From Flavobacterium zepuense (GTDB taxonomy: Bacteria; Bacteroidota; Bacteroidia; Flavobacteriales; Flavobacteriaceae), in the NCBI RefSeq assembly GCF_007097145.1, contig NZ_VJVZ01000001.1, positions 598,803 through 662,802 of the forward strand: a stretch of DNA of 64,000 nucleotides, written 5' to 3'. Positions 8,701 to 18,946 of the stretch are shown piece by piece. Each line of letters opens with the position of its first letter. The first letter of the stretch is position 1. The notes under the pieces are model-generated. The model saw only the letters and a list, made by a program, of their open reading frames with translations, had not been told where the DNA came from and searched no databases. A program made the translations under genes and the position numbers.

Positions 8701-11700
8701 TTAATTGTCTGAGTAGATCGTGCTCCAACATTATATGCTAAAGACTGTGTAAATGTTCCTAAACCAACTTTTGAGATGGTTTTTGTTGTGTTATTAATAA
8801 CAAGGCCCGTTGCATTTATAAGTTGTATTGCCTGGCCATCAGTTGCATTAAATGTTGGGGCAGATATTCCGGTAGCAATAGTTATCGGTGTTGCTCCCAA
8901 TGTTAACATATTAACATCTACATACATGTTTTGACCAACAGATGCAGTAGGTTCGGCTATACTTTTTAATAATAAAGTTTCTGTACCTCTAATTCTATAA
9001 AAGTAAACATGCCCGTTATATCGCTCCACACGCAGCTTATCACCTGTTTGAACAATACTATTATTTGTGGATAATGCTAAAGCAGTAGGCGAAGCATTAT
9101 TGTAAAGAATTACACTTCCTGTTGTAAACGTTTTAAAACCATAGTCGATATCCAAACCACCTGTTGCAACAGCCGCAATAGTATAAGACAAACCAAAATT
9201 AAGTTCCTGCAGGCTATTGATCGTTCTCTCAATATAACCATTACCTACAATTACTGCCGATGTCGTGTTAGCTTTTTTCCAAAGAGTACCTCCGGAAATT
9301 TTATTTAAAGTAGATGATGAATATGTTATAAATGCAGGATCTACAGTAAATGTACTGCCACTAACAAATCCTGCTGTCTTATCACGTAATGTAAATAGCG
9401 GATTCGGCTCCGGAATATTAGATTCAACCTGTCCTATCAATACATCAGAATTAACAGGTGTAGCAGCATCAAACTTAACCTTTGTACTAAAACTAAAGTT
9501 AGATAACAGCTTGTCGCTTAATGTTGGATCTGAAGGTTCAGACCAGGTTCCCTGAGTTTGTGGTGTTATATTTAATGAATAATCTTCAAATACTTCAACT
9601 ACTTCACCAGGATTTACATCATTTGTTGTGTACTGTGTATCCTGATTTGTTTGAGGGGTTGTGAGCGCTGATGAAAATACTAATGATGAAGATTTAGCCA
9701 TTAAAGTATTTTCCTGCTCCAAGCCTAACCTACTACTACCATAAATATGATGTTCATCAAGATAGTATGTTTTAGATCCGCTTGCTGTCGTAGTATAAGT
9801 GTATACTCCCAATACGTTACCTTGGGCGTCTCTTGAATATTGGGTAACTTTTTTATCGTTAACCTCTGGTGTTTCTCTAACAGTTTTAGAAATCCGATTA
9901 CCTAAACCATCATATTGAAAGTTAATAGTTCTTCCTGTTGAATTTTTTACCTGTTTAACTTTACCATCCACACGCCAGCCAATAGTTAATCCTTCTTTAT
10001 TATCTATAATTAACTGACCAATATTATCATACTTATAATTACCAGGTTGCTGATTATCTATATCTATATTTTCGCCATTAGGGCCAAATACGTTATCGGC
10101 AACACCATCACTCACATAATCTAATTTATTGCTGCCACTAATATAGTTATAAGCTAATCTGTCCATATCAATTATACCACCTGTATTATCAGGTGCTTTA
10201 GCCGTTAATTTGGTTATATTACCATTATTATCGTAGGAATATCCTGATGATATATCTGGCGTAACTGTACCCGATACAACTCTTGAGCTATTCATAGACA
10301 TGATCCTGTTTAACTGGTCATATTTATAAAGATTAGCCTGGGAGGCAAGTGCCAGCTGATCTAAACCTCGTAAAGTAGTTATCATTTTACCAATATTACC
10401 ATTATACAAAGGTGTCATACCTGTTATATTAGGAGTTACATCAAAGGTATTTGTATTAGGAGTAATAGCTTTATAATCATTCTCAAAGTAGCTAAGCGAA
10501 AATGCAGTAGCATCTTTTGCAACAAATGGCCTTAATGTAGCTTTACCGTCACGGCCCATATCGCTATCAATGTTTCGCATATTTTCTGAATTCACAGCTT
10601 TTAACCATCCTTGTATTGTATATGCGTAGTCAACACCTTGTACTTGTTTATCACCTATTTCGGTACGGGCTAAAGGCCCATGATCATAGTAATAATAAGC
10701 AGCATCTTTTTCCCATATTACACCATTTTTAGATGTTTTTACATCAACAATGCGATTATCAGCATCATATGTATATTGATGCATAAACTGATCTCTTTCG
10801 CCTTTTTGGTACGTAACTTTATTAACATTACCGCTAACAATATCGTATTCATAGTTAACCCTTTTATATTTAAGCGATGAGTTTAAATCAATATAGATAT
10901 CATTATTAAATTGTAGCATTTCATTAACATTGCCATGAATATCGTAATTGTAGGCAATGTAATTATTATAGTTAGCATTGTTAACCGGGTCTGTTAATTC
11001 ATCGTAGTAAAATATAACTCCCACTCTATTTCTAACATTCCTTGGTCCAGAAATAGTAAAAGCGTCCAGCCCTGCATAACCATCATAAAGTGTTCTTGTA
11101 ACCTCCATAGTTTTAGCACAAACATTATATGGATAGTTAACAACCGTTGGGTAATCAGATGTAATTACAGCAGAACCATTAGAGTATTTAAGTCTTCCAT
11201 TATCATCAATGCCCATTACAACAGGCTTTACCATCTGCCCGCTTTCAAAAATCCTGCCTAAGGCATCATAGCGCGTATAGCTAAATGTTTTATTGGCTAA
11301 CTGATTAGCATTTTGCGAAGCTATTATGCGGCCAAGTTCATCATAAGCAAAACGTGTAATACCGCCATCCGGGCTTGTTTGCCATACTAACTGATTAAGT
11401 GTATTGTAATGATAGTTTGTAGTTAAACTATGTTGTGGCAGCAAAGTACTATTATTAGTTAAACCCTGTAGTTGCCTGTGCTGATTTATTTGGGAATTAA
11501 GAGATATACCCTGACCATTTTGTTGGTTAAGCTCACTAACTTCAAACCTGTCTACACCTTTAGGAGGTACAGTTCTAGTTAAATTTCCTGCCTGATCATA
11601 ATAATACAAAGTGTATTGATATTCTTTATCATAATACTGCATATTAAATGTTTCAATTGCTTTTGTTAAAGCATCCTGCAAGTATGCAATCCTAAATTCC

Positions 11701-14700
11701 TGCCTTTTACTGTCGAGGTAGGCATTGTATGCATCGGCATTATAAGCCTCTGTAACGTTTATAGCGAAAAGTTCACAGCCATTCTCGGTAGGTACAACAG
11801 GTGCACACTCTGGTATCATAGGTGGAGTTTTGCAAATCTCAGGATGCGCAGCCATAAATACATCATTTATAAAATATGGCCAGCCCTTACTTTCTTCCGG
11901 TAATGACGGATTTTGTAAATATAATTTATATTCTACTATAGCAATATAATAGCCATCGTAACCATAACCAAGTGCATTACCCCCAAAATCCGGCAATGAT
12001 ATATACCTTGGATCGTTTACCGATGTTATACTAAATTGTTGAAGGTAAGTATTCCACGCGTCTAAAATGTACGCAAGGTTAAGGCAGCAAAACTCATCTT
12101 TGCTAAATATAAAGGTAGGCTCTCCGCCACCATATAAGCTATTAATCTTGCTAACATACTGTGGATATTTCTCATCACAGCTAACGGGTAATGGCTGCTT
12201 TGGTATACAGTCGCATGGAGGGTCGTTTTTCACAACCACTCTGCGTGTACATGCGATTCGATGGCCCACATAATCTGGGAAATTTGTGGGTGTATTAATT
12301 TCATCGCCAATAATGTCACCATTTGTTAAAACTACTCCATAATAGCTCAAAATTTGAAGTTCGTTTTCAAACAAGTAAGCAAACATTTGATCGGAAGTTA
12401 AGTAGATATCCTGAACATATACACCAAAAGGAACCCTCAAATAATATAGTCCGCCACAAGCTTGCGAGTTATCAATCCCTCCACCTTGAAAAGTAATTTC
12501 TAAATTATTGTTTTGAATACTATAGGTTAAATTAGTAACACCAAATGCATTATAGAAATAGCTGTCTAATTCCCAAACAGTAGGAGAATCATACGTCGAA
12601 ACATTTATGTTATTATTAAGGTTATAAATAGCAAAATCTATAAGTTCGTTTAATAATATTTTATTTAGTTCTAAATACCTGCCAAAGCTTCCAGGCCCAG
12701 TTGCGAAAGCTGTGTTACAACAATTAAAATTTAAAGCAGTTTGAATTATCTCACCTTTTCTTGGATCTACAGTTAGTAAATAGATCTGGCCGGCGAAGGA
12801 AGCCTGAGAGCCATTTAAATTTGTAATTACATTAAAATAATTATAGTCTCCGAACTCCTGGCCTACATCAGTTAAAATTAAACCCTGTTGAAAATCAAGT
12901 CCGGTAGCTTCCATCACAATTCCCGAGCCCCCACCAGTCATGGTAATAGAATACACTCCATTAACATATGTCCATGCAGCTACGCTGGAAGGAGTCATAC
13001 CCAAATATACATAGAAGTATCCTCCCGGTTGAAATTGTGGAAGATTATTAAGCGGATAATTAGGAGCATTTACAACGTGGGCAGATATGAGCTGCTGAAT
13101 AAGAGTTTGCAGTCCCGATTCAAAATCCTGATTAGCACTGCAGGTATATTGCTCATCGCAGTTATTACAACATGAAAAATCAAATGGATTATTATTATTA
13201 AAACTACCTCCATTAAACAAAAAACCGTTATAAGTGATTGGCTGACCACCAACCTGTAAAATAACACTTATTTTATGCCCATAAGCCGTAGCAGTTGCTA
13301 GCGATATATTACTTGTAGTTGTAATTTGGCTAAGAATACCAACATTAATATCTAATACGGGATTAAGTAAATTTAAGGGAGTATTAAAATTAGCAATACT
13401 TAATACTATTTCATTATTTAAATATAAGGCATAATAGTCTGTCCCATTATTTACAAGGTTACCATGCCAGTTTAATACATCACCTGATTGTAAGCTTAAG
13501 AAATTGTATAAAAAACTATTTGGAGCAAATGATGGATGATTGCTTACATCTACAGATGTATTATTAATTGTCCCGTCTGATTGTAAACTCGTTAAAAATT
13601 GTTTAAAAGCAGTAGCAAAATCTTCTTTCTTGGTGCATTCACCATCGCCATAAACAGGTTCAAGATAAATAGCTTCAGAGCCGCTTTCCGGGTCATAAAC
13701 CTCAGTTAAGTCATTCGTACAAAATAATCTTGCACGGGTTGTACCGTCTAAAACAACTTCAAAAGCTACAGATGCATTTTGATTGTGTATAATTTTAGCC
13801 AATACTTTAAATCGGTAACACTCTTCATTAGCATCATAAACAGTGCTTACAAGTTGTTTCATTTGTACTATTGTCCAGCCGTTAAGGTTTTGCTGTAATG
13901 TTTGCCCGTAATTGCTGTTCCAGCTTATAGCCCCACCTGCAGGGAAAGTTGTTCCTGTGGGGATTGTTAAGGTTACTGCCCTATCAAATAACGGGCTTGG
14001 ATTGTTAGTTTGTAAAAAATTTATAATTAGGGTTTTACCACTGTTTACAATAGTACTTGTAACTGATAAGGGTTGAGTTGGAGCACCGTTTAAAACACCT
14101 CCCAGTTCCTGAAATAGCCCCTGCGTTATAAAAGGCATTGGTATTATACTGTTAGATGCCTGCCCTCTAAATACCGGGAACATTGTTGGCTTTTTAGCCG
14201 CTTCGTGTAAAAATATTTGTAAGTCATTTACCATAGGGCAAATACCTTGCTGTATCAATATTTCATATTGGGCGTTAGCCAGCATATCATCATAATTAGA
14301 TTGCGCATCTCCTTCTGATTTATATATCTCATCATAAGGCAGGAACCTTTTTGTTTTTGTAGTTAAATAAGCGCCTTGATTTGTTGTATAAAATAATGAT
14401 GAATTGCCCGGAGTAAAAGCGTCAACCCAAGCTTTAATTTCATTACGCTGTGCAGGATAAAAATCTATTACAGATGTAATTCTGTTTACATTTTGCCCGT
14501 TTTCGCTGCCAATACAGTCATTATACATACCTTGCTTATAGGCATAAAGATTAGTGAACACATGCTGTATCCTTTGTTTTGCACTTATGTAATATGTATT
14601 AAAGTAATCCCAAAAAGTAGCCTTATCTGCATCAGAAAACGTATTGTTTATATGTGCAATTACATTATTAAATGGGGTATTTGCAGGTAAATCGCAAGAT

Positions 14701-17700
14701 CCGTCCGGAGTACCACACGCAATAGTTGTATAAATACTTCGCGCCATATTCATGCCTGAGTTTTCAAAACCTCCGGTGTTACCATTTCCTCCAAAAAGGG
14801 CTTCAGTCATTAACTGCCTTTTTAAAGTTTGATAGTTAACGCTTGATTGTGATAGTGGGTTTATTGTTGATAACGTAGTAGCCAAAGTTAAAGTCATTCC
14901 ACTTGATTGAGAGCCTGCGGCAAGCGTGGTACCATCTAACGGATGAGTGGCTGTAGTTGTTTTAAAATAAGGGTCGTAATCTAAAATTGTGGTACCGTTA
15001 GAATCAAGGTAGTCGTTTTGTATGGCATTAGCATAAGTTATAGTAGTAATAAACTGATCAAAACCATCTGTATTTACATCTACACTTACATTTTCAAGAG
15101 TTTGGCTTGCAGTACCTTCATTAAGGGTTCTTACTGCAGTAAACTGATTAGCAATATCCCCTTCTTTAAGTTTATAAAGCAAATATTGATATTCAGGATG
15201 ATGTTTTACAAGTGAGTAAGCCCACTCTGGCCTAAAATTGGCAATAAAATCAGCTACATTTGCCAATTTAATCGGCTCTACTTTGTATAACCCCTGTGCA
15301 GCATCTACAAGTATAACATCTGAATTACTTCCTGGCGCGGCAGGATTTTGTAATGGAATGCTCCATGCTGTGCCATCCCAGAAAACATCAAGATAATCTA
15401 TTTGCCCTGTAGCTGTAAAATAGTGCCTGTATCTTGTATCCCCTTGTGCTATTAAAGAAACACCTGTTGTTTGAGAATTTGTTAGAATACCCGAAACAGT
15501 TGTTGTATAAAGTTCATAAAAATAATATGGTGTTCTCCAAGATACCTGCGTTGGATCTATAATACCCACTGAAGCACTGTATAGTGAATTATTTTCGTTG
15601 TATATAGACCATGGTAGCTGATCTATAGGCAATCCTGCTGCTGCATCAGTACTTTGCCCGTCTTCTGCTATTTGTACATTAGTTAAGCCGTATTGTCCGC
15701 CCGGTTTCATGTCGTCCAGCATATTATTTAGCAGGTTAGCCGCAAAGGCTGAAAAATAAGAAGTACCTAACTCATTTTCATCTGACTGCGACCCTTCGGG
15801 TTGACAGGATATTTGACATTGCTCAATAATAATTTCAAACTCTCTTTTATACCTTACAGTTAAAAGGTTTTTTAAGTCGTTATAAGGTGTAGTACCGGGA
15901 GTAAGCTGTAACAAGTCATAATTACTGGCCAACATTTGAGCTATATAAGCCGCCTGCCCATTAGCGGCACCGGCAAATTGAAGGCTGTTATAATAGTTAA
16001 CGCACTCCTCACATGTTTGAAAACATTCTGAAACATTAGGGTGCGGTGCCTGAGGCGGTAATATACATCCGTCTTCCAGCCCTTTTGTAATATAATCTTC
16101 TACATAAGTTTCAAGGGCTACATCATCTACAACTAACTTTTTAGTTATGCTATAAGTACCCAGTTTTAATGTTGATGTAGATAGATCAAAAGGCACTGAT
16201 AAATTTAACGGATACGCCGCAGCGGCAGTAGCCAAACTTGTATTATTTGCTTTGTTAAGATCTTTTTGAAAAACTACTGTACCACAGTCATCTGCCACAT
16301 TTACTTGCAGTTTGTAAGTTGTAGGGTATGTGTACGTATTATTTACATCACATATAAAATTAAACGGATTAATTTTTTTAAGGTTGTAATTAAAACTATA
16401 AACCGTGTTCTTTTCTATTAGTGCTTTACTACCTTCATAAACCAAACCGTCTTGTAAGTTACCATAACGGCCCGTAGCAAATTTATCATTATTATCTACA
16501 TCGGTATCATAATCATTTGGCCCAACTTTAGAAAGCAAATCTGCGCTGGTAAGCTGATGTACCCCTGTTGATGATAATGCAGATAGATTATCCGGGCTTC
16601 CGGATGTTAAAGCCGTGGCAATAGTCCTGCCCTGAGGGTCTAAATAACTAGTGCTTATTTGCCCATTAGGATCTATAACCGTATTTTTTTTATAATGAGA
16701 AACGTTTCCTACACTGTACCCAAATAACCTGTTTAATTCTTCCTGAGTTGGGATAGAGTACAGGTACTGCATTTCATGAGCCATACCCAATTGATGGGTT
16801 TTACCTACGCCGCCCTTCTTTTTTATCCTGCCAGTATTATCTTTAGTATACTCTGTTTGCGAAAACGGAAAAGTTTCAGCATCAGGAATATTATCTTTAA
16901 AGCTATTAGCAAAAGGATTGTTAGCTGAATAGTAGTTACTGGCTCCGTATGAATTAGACATACCATCGGGCACTGCATTACAAGGATCGGTACCTACAGG
17001 CACCATATCCTGATATGAGTACACCTTGTTAGTCATATTACGGTTAAAATCCTGATAATATTTTATAACTTCCTGATTAGTAGGCACAGGTAGCACCTCT
17101 ACTGCAGGACGTCCTTCTTCATCATAAATAACTTCGCCAATAAGGGCTTTATCATTTGTATTTATACGGGTAACTGTTTGCCTGTTCCTTAAAGAGCCGT
17201 CAAAATAACTTACAACTTCTTTTTTCTTGCCGTCCTCTGCAAAGGATGATTGAAATTGCCAGTTTTTATTACCTTCGTGAGAAGTGGTAACAAGATGCTG
17301 CCAGTGCGACACATTTGTTTTTGCAGTTGTAGGGAAGCTCCAGTTACCATAAAGCCTTTTTGAATAATCAGTACTATCTGTAAAACGTCCTACCGCCCTT
17401 ACCCTAAATACTAAAAAACCATCCGCATATACCAATGGTATTTCAAACTTGTTATCTTTAGTTTTAATCCTTGTGCTATTTAACCTAAAATCATTTTCGG
17501 TTAAAGGAACATCAGCAGCATTTAAAAAACTTGTTAACTGATTGCCATAACGATCTATCCACGTATATTCAACTTCATACTCTAAACCTCCTTCTATTTC
17601 AGTCCATTCTAATAAAACAAATCCGCTTGCGGTACCTGTAGTTGTAGCCGTAACAACTGGTATCATGTTAGATAATAAATAATACCTGTCCGTTTCAAGA

Positions 17701-18197
17701 GCCAGTTTTAAAGTGATGTTTGCAGGAGTTACACTCGAAGTTAGCCCTGTGTCTAAATTTTCGGTTGTTATTGATGTAACAACAATTCTTGCGCCTTTAC
17801 GATTAACGATTTCGTGCTTGGCAAAATCTATAAAGTTTGCGTTCTCTGTAACTTTATTGTTCTCTACTTTTAATTGTACAGAATATGCCTCTGTAGTGAT
17901 TAACGCTCCAGAGTTATTTTTAGGCGTAACCGTTAAATTCAGAGTATAGATGTACCTATTGTAGGGCCCAACATTATCATCAATCTTTAGCTCTATAAAC
18001 GTGCTATATGTTTCCGAAAACAGATAGGGTGTATTAATTTCCGGATCTAAAAATTCAAATGCAGTATTTGTAGCGATAGCTACACCTGTTAAGGGAGCAG
18101 ACTCAAAACGCTTATGTTGAGAGTATGCTGATGCAGAGAATAAGCACAATAGTACTGTTAATACGATACTAAAAGAGAAGGAGTAATTTTTAGTCAT
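5730..18197 (-). CDS. Giant DUF6443-type Rhs protein, putative polymorphic toxin
   Basis: 4155 aa with a signal peptide (residues 1-27). In order: fibronectin-like N-terminal domains; a DUF6443-like segment (about 350-620, with LPVPTNQEVIKYYQDFNR); a long middle part with Cys-rich stretches; YD/RHS repeats (about 2190-2830); a jelly-roll/LamG-like insertion (about 2840-3460); a thrombospondin type-3 calcium-binding block rich in DSDGD/DTDADG (about 3470-3590); the Rhs core motif YELSNHLGNVLNVITDRK (about 3615); a carbohydrate-binding-like domain; the core end DYYPFGMLVPNRHG (from 3793); then a tip of about 335 residues. By analogy with Rhs/TcC proteins the repeats form a shell that encloses the tip. 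No T9SS C-terminal domain is evident. The tip's activity is unknown, and its sequence shows no obvious nuclease or ADP-ribosyltransferase motif to me. Confidence 0.9.
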   Translation of the reverse strand: MTKNYSFSFSIVLTVLLCLFSASAYSQHKRFESAPLTGVAIATNTAFEFLDPEINTPYLFSETYSTFIELKIDDNVGPYNRYIYTLNLTVTPKNNSGALITTEAYSVQLKVENNKVTENANFIDFAKHEIVNRKGARIVVTSITTENLDTGLTSSVTPANITLKLALETDRYYLLSNMIPVVTATTTGTASGFVLLEWTEIEGGLEYEVEYTWIDRYGNQLTSFLNAADVPLTENDFRLNSTRIKTKDNKFEIPLVYADGFLVFRVRAVGRFTDSTDYSKRLYGNWSFPTTAKTNVSHWQHLVTTSHEGNKNWQFQSSFAEDGKKKEVVSYFDGSLRNRQTVTRINTNDKALIGEVIYDEEGRPAVEVLPVPTNQEVIKYYQDFNRNMTNKVYSYQDMVPVGTDPCNAVPDGMSNSYGASNYYSANNPFANSFKDNIPDAETFPFSQTEYTKDNTGRIKKKGGVGKTHQLGMAHEMQYLYSIPTQEELNRLFGYSVGNVSHYKKNTVIDPNGQISTSYLDPQGRTIATALTSGSPDNLSALSSTGVHQLTSADLLSKVGPNDYDTDVDNNDKFATGRYGNLQDGLVYEGSKALIEKNTVYSFNYNLKKINPFNFICDVNNTYTYPTTYKLQVNVADDCGTVVFQKDLNKANNTSLATAAAAYPLNLSVPFDLSTSTLKLGTYSITKKLVVDDVALETYVEDYITKGLEDGCILPPQAPHPNVSECFQTCEECVNYYNSLQFAGAANGQAAYIAQMLASNYDLLQLTPGTTPYNDLKNLLTVRYKREFEIIIEQCQISCQPEGSQSDENELGTSYFSAFAANLLNNMLDDMKPGGQYGLTNVQIAEDGQSTDAAAGLPIDQLPWSIYNENNSLYSASVGIIDPTQVSWRTPYYFYELYTTTVSGILTNSQTTGVSLIAQGDTRYRHYFTATGQIDYLDVFWDGTAWSIPLQNPAAPGSNSDVILVDAAQGLYKVEPIKLANVADFIANFRPEWAYSLVKHHPEYQYLLYKLKEGDIANQFTAVRTLNEGTASQTLENVSVDVNTDGFDQFITTITYANAIQNDYLDSNGTTILDYDPYFKTTTATHPLDGTTLAAGSQSSGMTLTLATTLSTINPLSQSSVNYQTLKRQLMTEALFGGNGNTGGFENSGMNMARSIYTTIACGTPDGSCDLPANTPFNNVIAHINNTFSDADKATFWDYFNTYYISAKQRIQHVFTNLYAYKQGMYNDCIGSENGQNVNRITSVIDFYPAQRNEIKAWVDAFTPGNSSLFYTTNQGAYLTTKTKRFLPYDEIYKSEGDAQSNYDDMLANAQYEILIQQGICPMVNDLQIFLHEAAKKPTMFPVFRGQASNSIIPMPFITQGLFQELGGVLNGAPTQPLSVTSTIVNSGKTLIINFLQTNNPSPLFDRAVTLTIPTGTTFPAGGAISWNSNYGQTLQQNLNGWTIVQMKQLVSTVYDANEECYRFKVLAKIIHNQNASVAFEVVLDGTTRARLFCTNDLTEVYDPESGSEAIYLEPVYGDGECTKKEDFATAFKQFLTSLQSDGTINNTSVDVSNHPSFAPNSFLYNFLSLQSGDVLNWHGNLVNNGTDYYALYLNNEIVLSIANFNTPLNLLNPVLDINVGILSQITTTSNISLATATAYGHKISVILQVGGQPITYNGFLFNGGSFNNNNPFDFSCCNNCDEQYTCSANQDFESGLQTLIQQLISAHVVNAPNYPLNNLPQFQPGGYFYVYLGMTPSSVAAWTYVNGVYSITMTGGGSGIVMEATGLDFQQGLILTDVGQEFGDYNYFNVITNLNGSQASFAGQIYLLTVDPRKGEIIQTALNFNCCNTAFATGPGSFGRYLELNKILLNELIDFAIYNLNNNINVSTYDSPTVWELDSYFYNAFGVTNLTYSIQNNNLEITFQGGGIDNSQACGGLYYLRVPFGVYVQDIYLTSDQMFAYLFENELQILSYYGVVLTNGDIIGDEINTPTNFPDYVGHRIACTRRVVVKNDPPCDCIPKQPLPVSCDEKYPQYVSKINSLYGGGEPTFIFSKDEFCCLNLAYILDAWNTYLQQFSITSVNDPRYISLPDFGGNALGYGYDGYYIAIVEYKLYLQNPSLPEESKGWPYFINDVFMAAHPEICKTPPMIPECAPVVPTENGCELFAINVTEAYNADAYNAYLDSKRQEFRIAYLQDALTKAIETFNMQYYDKEYQYTLYYYDQAGNLTRTVPPKGVDRFEVSELNQQNGQGISLNSQINQHRQLQGLTNNSTLLPQHSLTTNYHYNTLNQLVWQTSPDGGITRFAYDELGRIIASQNANQLANKTFSYTRYDALGRIFESGQMVKPVVMGIDDNGRLKYSNGSAVITSDYPTVVNYPYNVCAKTMEVTRTLYDGYAGLDAFTISGPRNVRNRVGVIFYYDELTDPVNNANYNNYIAYNYDIHGNVNEMLQFNNDIYIDLNSSLKYKRVNYEYDIVSGNVNKVTYQKGERDQFMHQYTYDADNRIVDVKTSKNGVIWEKDAAYYYYDHGPLARTEIGDKQVQGVDYAYTIQGWLKAVNSENMRNIDSDMGRDGKATLRPFVAKDATAFSLSYFENDYKAITPNTNTFDVTPNITGMTPLYNGNIGKMITTLRGLDQLALASQANLYKYDQLNRIMSMNSSRVVSGTVTPDISSGYSYDNNGNITKLTAKAPDNTGGIIDMDRLAYNYISGSNKLDYVSDGVADNVFGPNGENIDIDNQQPGNYKYDNIGQLIIDNKEGLTIGWRVDGKVKQVKNSTGRTINFQYDGLGNRISKTVRETPEVNDKKVTQYSRDAQGNVLGVYTYTTTASGSKTYYLDEHHIYGSSRLGLEQENTLMAKSSSLVFSSALTTPQTNQDTQYTTNDVNPGEVVEVFEDYSLNITPQTQGTWSEPSDPTLSDKLLSNFSFSTKVKFDAATPVNSDVLIGQVESNIPEPNPLFTLRDKTAGFVSGSTFTVDPAFITYSSSTLNKISGGTLWKKANTTSAVIVGNGYIERTINSLQELNFGLSYTIAAVATGGLDIDYGFKTFTTGSVILYNNASPTALALSTNNSIVQTGDKLRVERYNGHVYFYRIRGTETLLLKSIAEPTASVGQNMYVDVNMLTLGATPITIATGISAPTFNATDGQAIQLINATGLVINNTTKTISKVGLGTFTQSLAYNVGARSTQTINGAGKLELTVTDISSTNAAYVGLSETHTFTGALTDYGITKPTYTIRISGTNATCYKGTSLITSTVIAVNDKLSIERVNGKVRFLKNSAQVGASTPEVTPNAPLFLDFGLGYYGTHIDQVNLTNYQEKSTMQVIVRKDASSKYYPIIKIKHTISTGIKQEITLTPAATSNDSKISQAVMTADGMDIEFNANIDFGLYNTSPLIIADYVFKVNGLNGLFDTTITPPTVGTEAFSATSNSFIKNTLAGTTNPSYSMCNFNYGMVNSAEVGFYRWIGFDVPGGQSPATYGVFSDDNIITINMNILNRTLGPCLADSDGDKIFDLYEDINGDGNVANDDTDADGIPDYLDTDDDGDTILTSYEIAGQTVVGFTDGAQNTDGDGLKNYLDADDDGDGYPTLQESPNAYANGLPGVPVNPLDSDSDGTPDYLDPNNTIVAETSRPISKVNYTNTIGDKRYELSNHLGNVLNVITDRKLVDNNLILTYNNEFQTSTGFTNIPTATNSIVSGRMRVNPQTNGSGVYRSFTFTAGVVYSIQMYIDPGTLPAGTPVRFYVRNNTSTLVYTEQQVSTPGVYTLRFECPTTAAYRVSLTVDAPPLSLLFFYADNLFIYTLPAAPAGDFATLFKPDVTTFNDYYPFGMLVPNRHGNTPDYRYGFNGQEMDNEVKGEGNLYHADFWKYDPRIAQRWNRDPVKKDYLSPYAVFGGNPILFVDPDGADWYENNNYNPKDKESKQYQWFEGSDQKDGFTHLGEYLVTMAKGENSITIQYQNENKRSITLSTDLGKKYKMLLAEGGFNSKKAYGIDKTGRGVNASNNTHRETFYGLLIISASMDNRLRTAGIAENDKALNGAFGDGKTYESMFTKSQYNGASEAAYKDFWTWESSLASGGISKKDKFTYFGNAFAALENPAQRLLNFKSIGVKAYSILAYSHNGVGNLLYSPGVISFNSVGTLLTNVESKSNILLWGDVKFGGEAEFFESLKAYKKPYQDKIMEYFGLK
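6737..6821 (-). repeat. 85-bp inverted repeat, copy inside the Rhs gene
   Basis: Partner of 2485-2569 in inverted orientation with one mismatch. It lies at codons 3793-3820 of the Rhs gene, exactly where constant core changes to variable tip. Because both copies are in the same reading frame, recombination between them would replace the tip without a frameshift. Confidence 0.95.
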
Positions 18198-18200
18198 ATT

Positions 18201-18926
18201 TTAGTTTTTTGTAAGGTCAAACACTTTATACCCCATCAGTTTAGACGAAGGAGATACTTTTGATTTATTTTTTATCACATAATTTTGCAGCAACAGTTTA
18301 TCGGAAAATTTTCCGATGCCGCTTTTAAAATCAATCTGGGTCACTTCCATTCTTGGATAGTCAGATTTTATAATTCCTTTTTTATCTTTATATGGGCTTG
18401 TAACCAAAAAGTAAAAAATTTGTTTACTTACCTGATAGTTTGTTTTATTTATATACAAAACAATTTTGCTATATGGTAATGTTGAAATTTCGGGGGTAGA
18501 AAGAGTACATTTAAAAAAATCACCTTCGGTAGCCACTTCAAACTGAGAAAAAAAATCCAGATATTTTTTTAAATTGTAATAACTGTCCTGATCTTGTAAA
18601 TCTATTTCTCCCGTATATTCAATCGCTTTGCTTTTATGATCTACCTTTAGTACTTCATTACCAACTTTAACAAACTCTGTAGTGTGTAGTTTATAGTAAT
18701 AATCTTTATTGTTGTTAATCAAGGTACTTTTATATGTTTCTGTTACATTTGATGATGTATAAGAACTAAATACTTTATAGTCAATATTTAACTCAAAACA
18801 TTTTTGTTTTTCGTAAAATGTGGCACTTTTAGATATTATATCTGAAAGTTTTGCTTTATCATTTTTTTGTTGCGCCACAATTAGCAACGGAAACAACAGT
18901 GCAATTAAATATGCGTTGAATTTCAT
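18201..18926 (-). CDS. Exported protein of the Rhs operon, LolA-like in size and build
   Basis: A 241-aa protein with a signal peptide (MKFNAYLIALLFPLLIVAQQ). The mature part is beta-rich with paired strands, such as KSKAIEYTGEIDLQ and PYSKIVLYINKTNYQVSKQIFYF. The pattern recalls LolA/LppX-type periplasmic lipoprotein carriers (outer-membrane lipoprotein sorting fold), but I cannot confirm the family. It ends 3 bases before the start of the 4155-aa Rhs gene and begins 20 bases after the 587-aa gene, so it belongs to the same transcript. A role in assembling or delivering the Rhs complex is an inference from this position. Confidence 0.55.
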   Translation of the reverse strand: MKFNAYLIALLFPLLIVAQQKNDKAKLSDIISKSATFYEKQKCFELNIDYKVFSSYTSSNVTETYKSTLINNNKDYYYKLHTTEFVKVGNEVLKVDHKSKAIEYTGEIDLQDQDSYYNLKKYLDFFSQFEVATEGDFFKCTLSTPEISTLPYSKIVLYINKTNYQVSKQIFYFLVTSPYKDKKGIIKSDYPRMEVTQIDFKSGIGKFSDKLLLQNYVIKNKSKVSPSSKLMGYKVFDLTKN

Positions 18927-18946
18927 AGTGCCGGTAAATATGTAGG

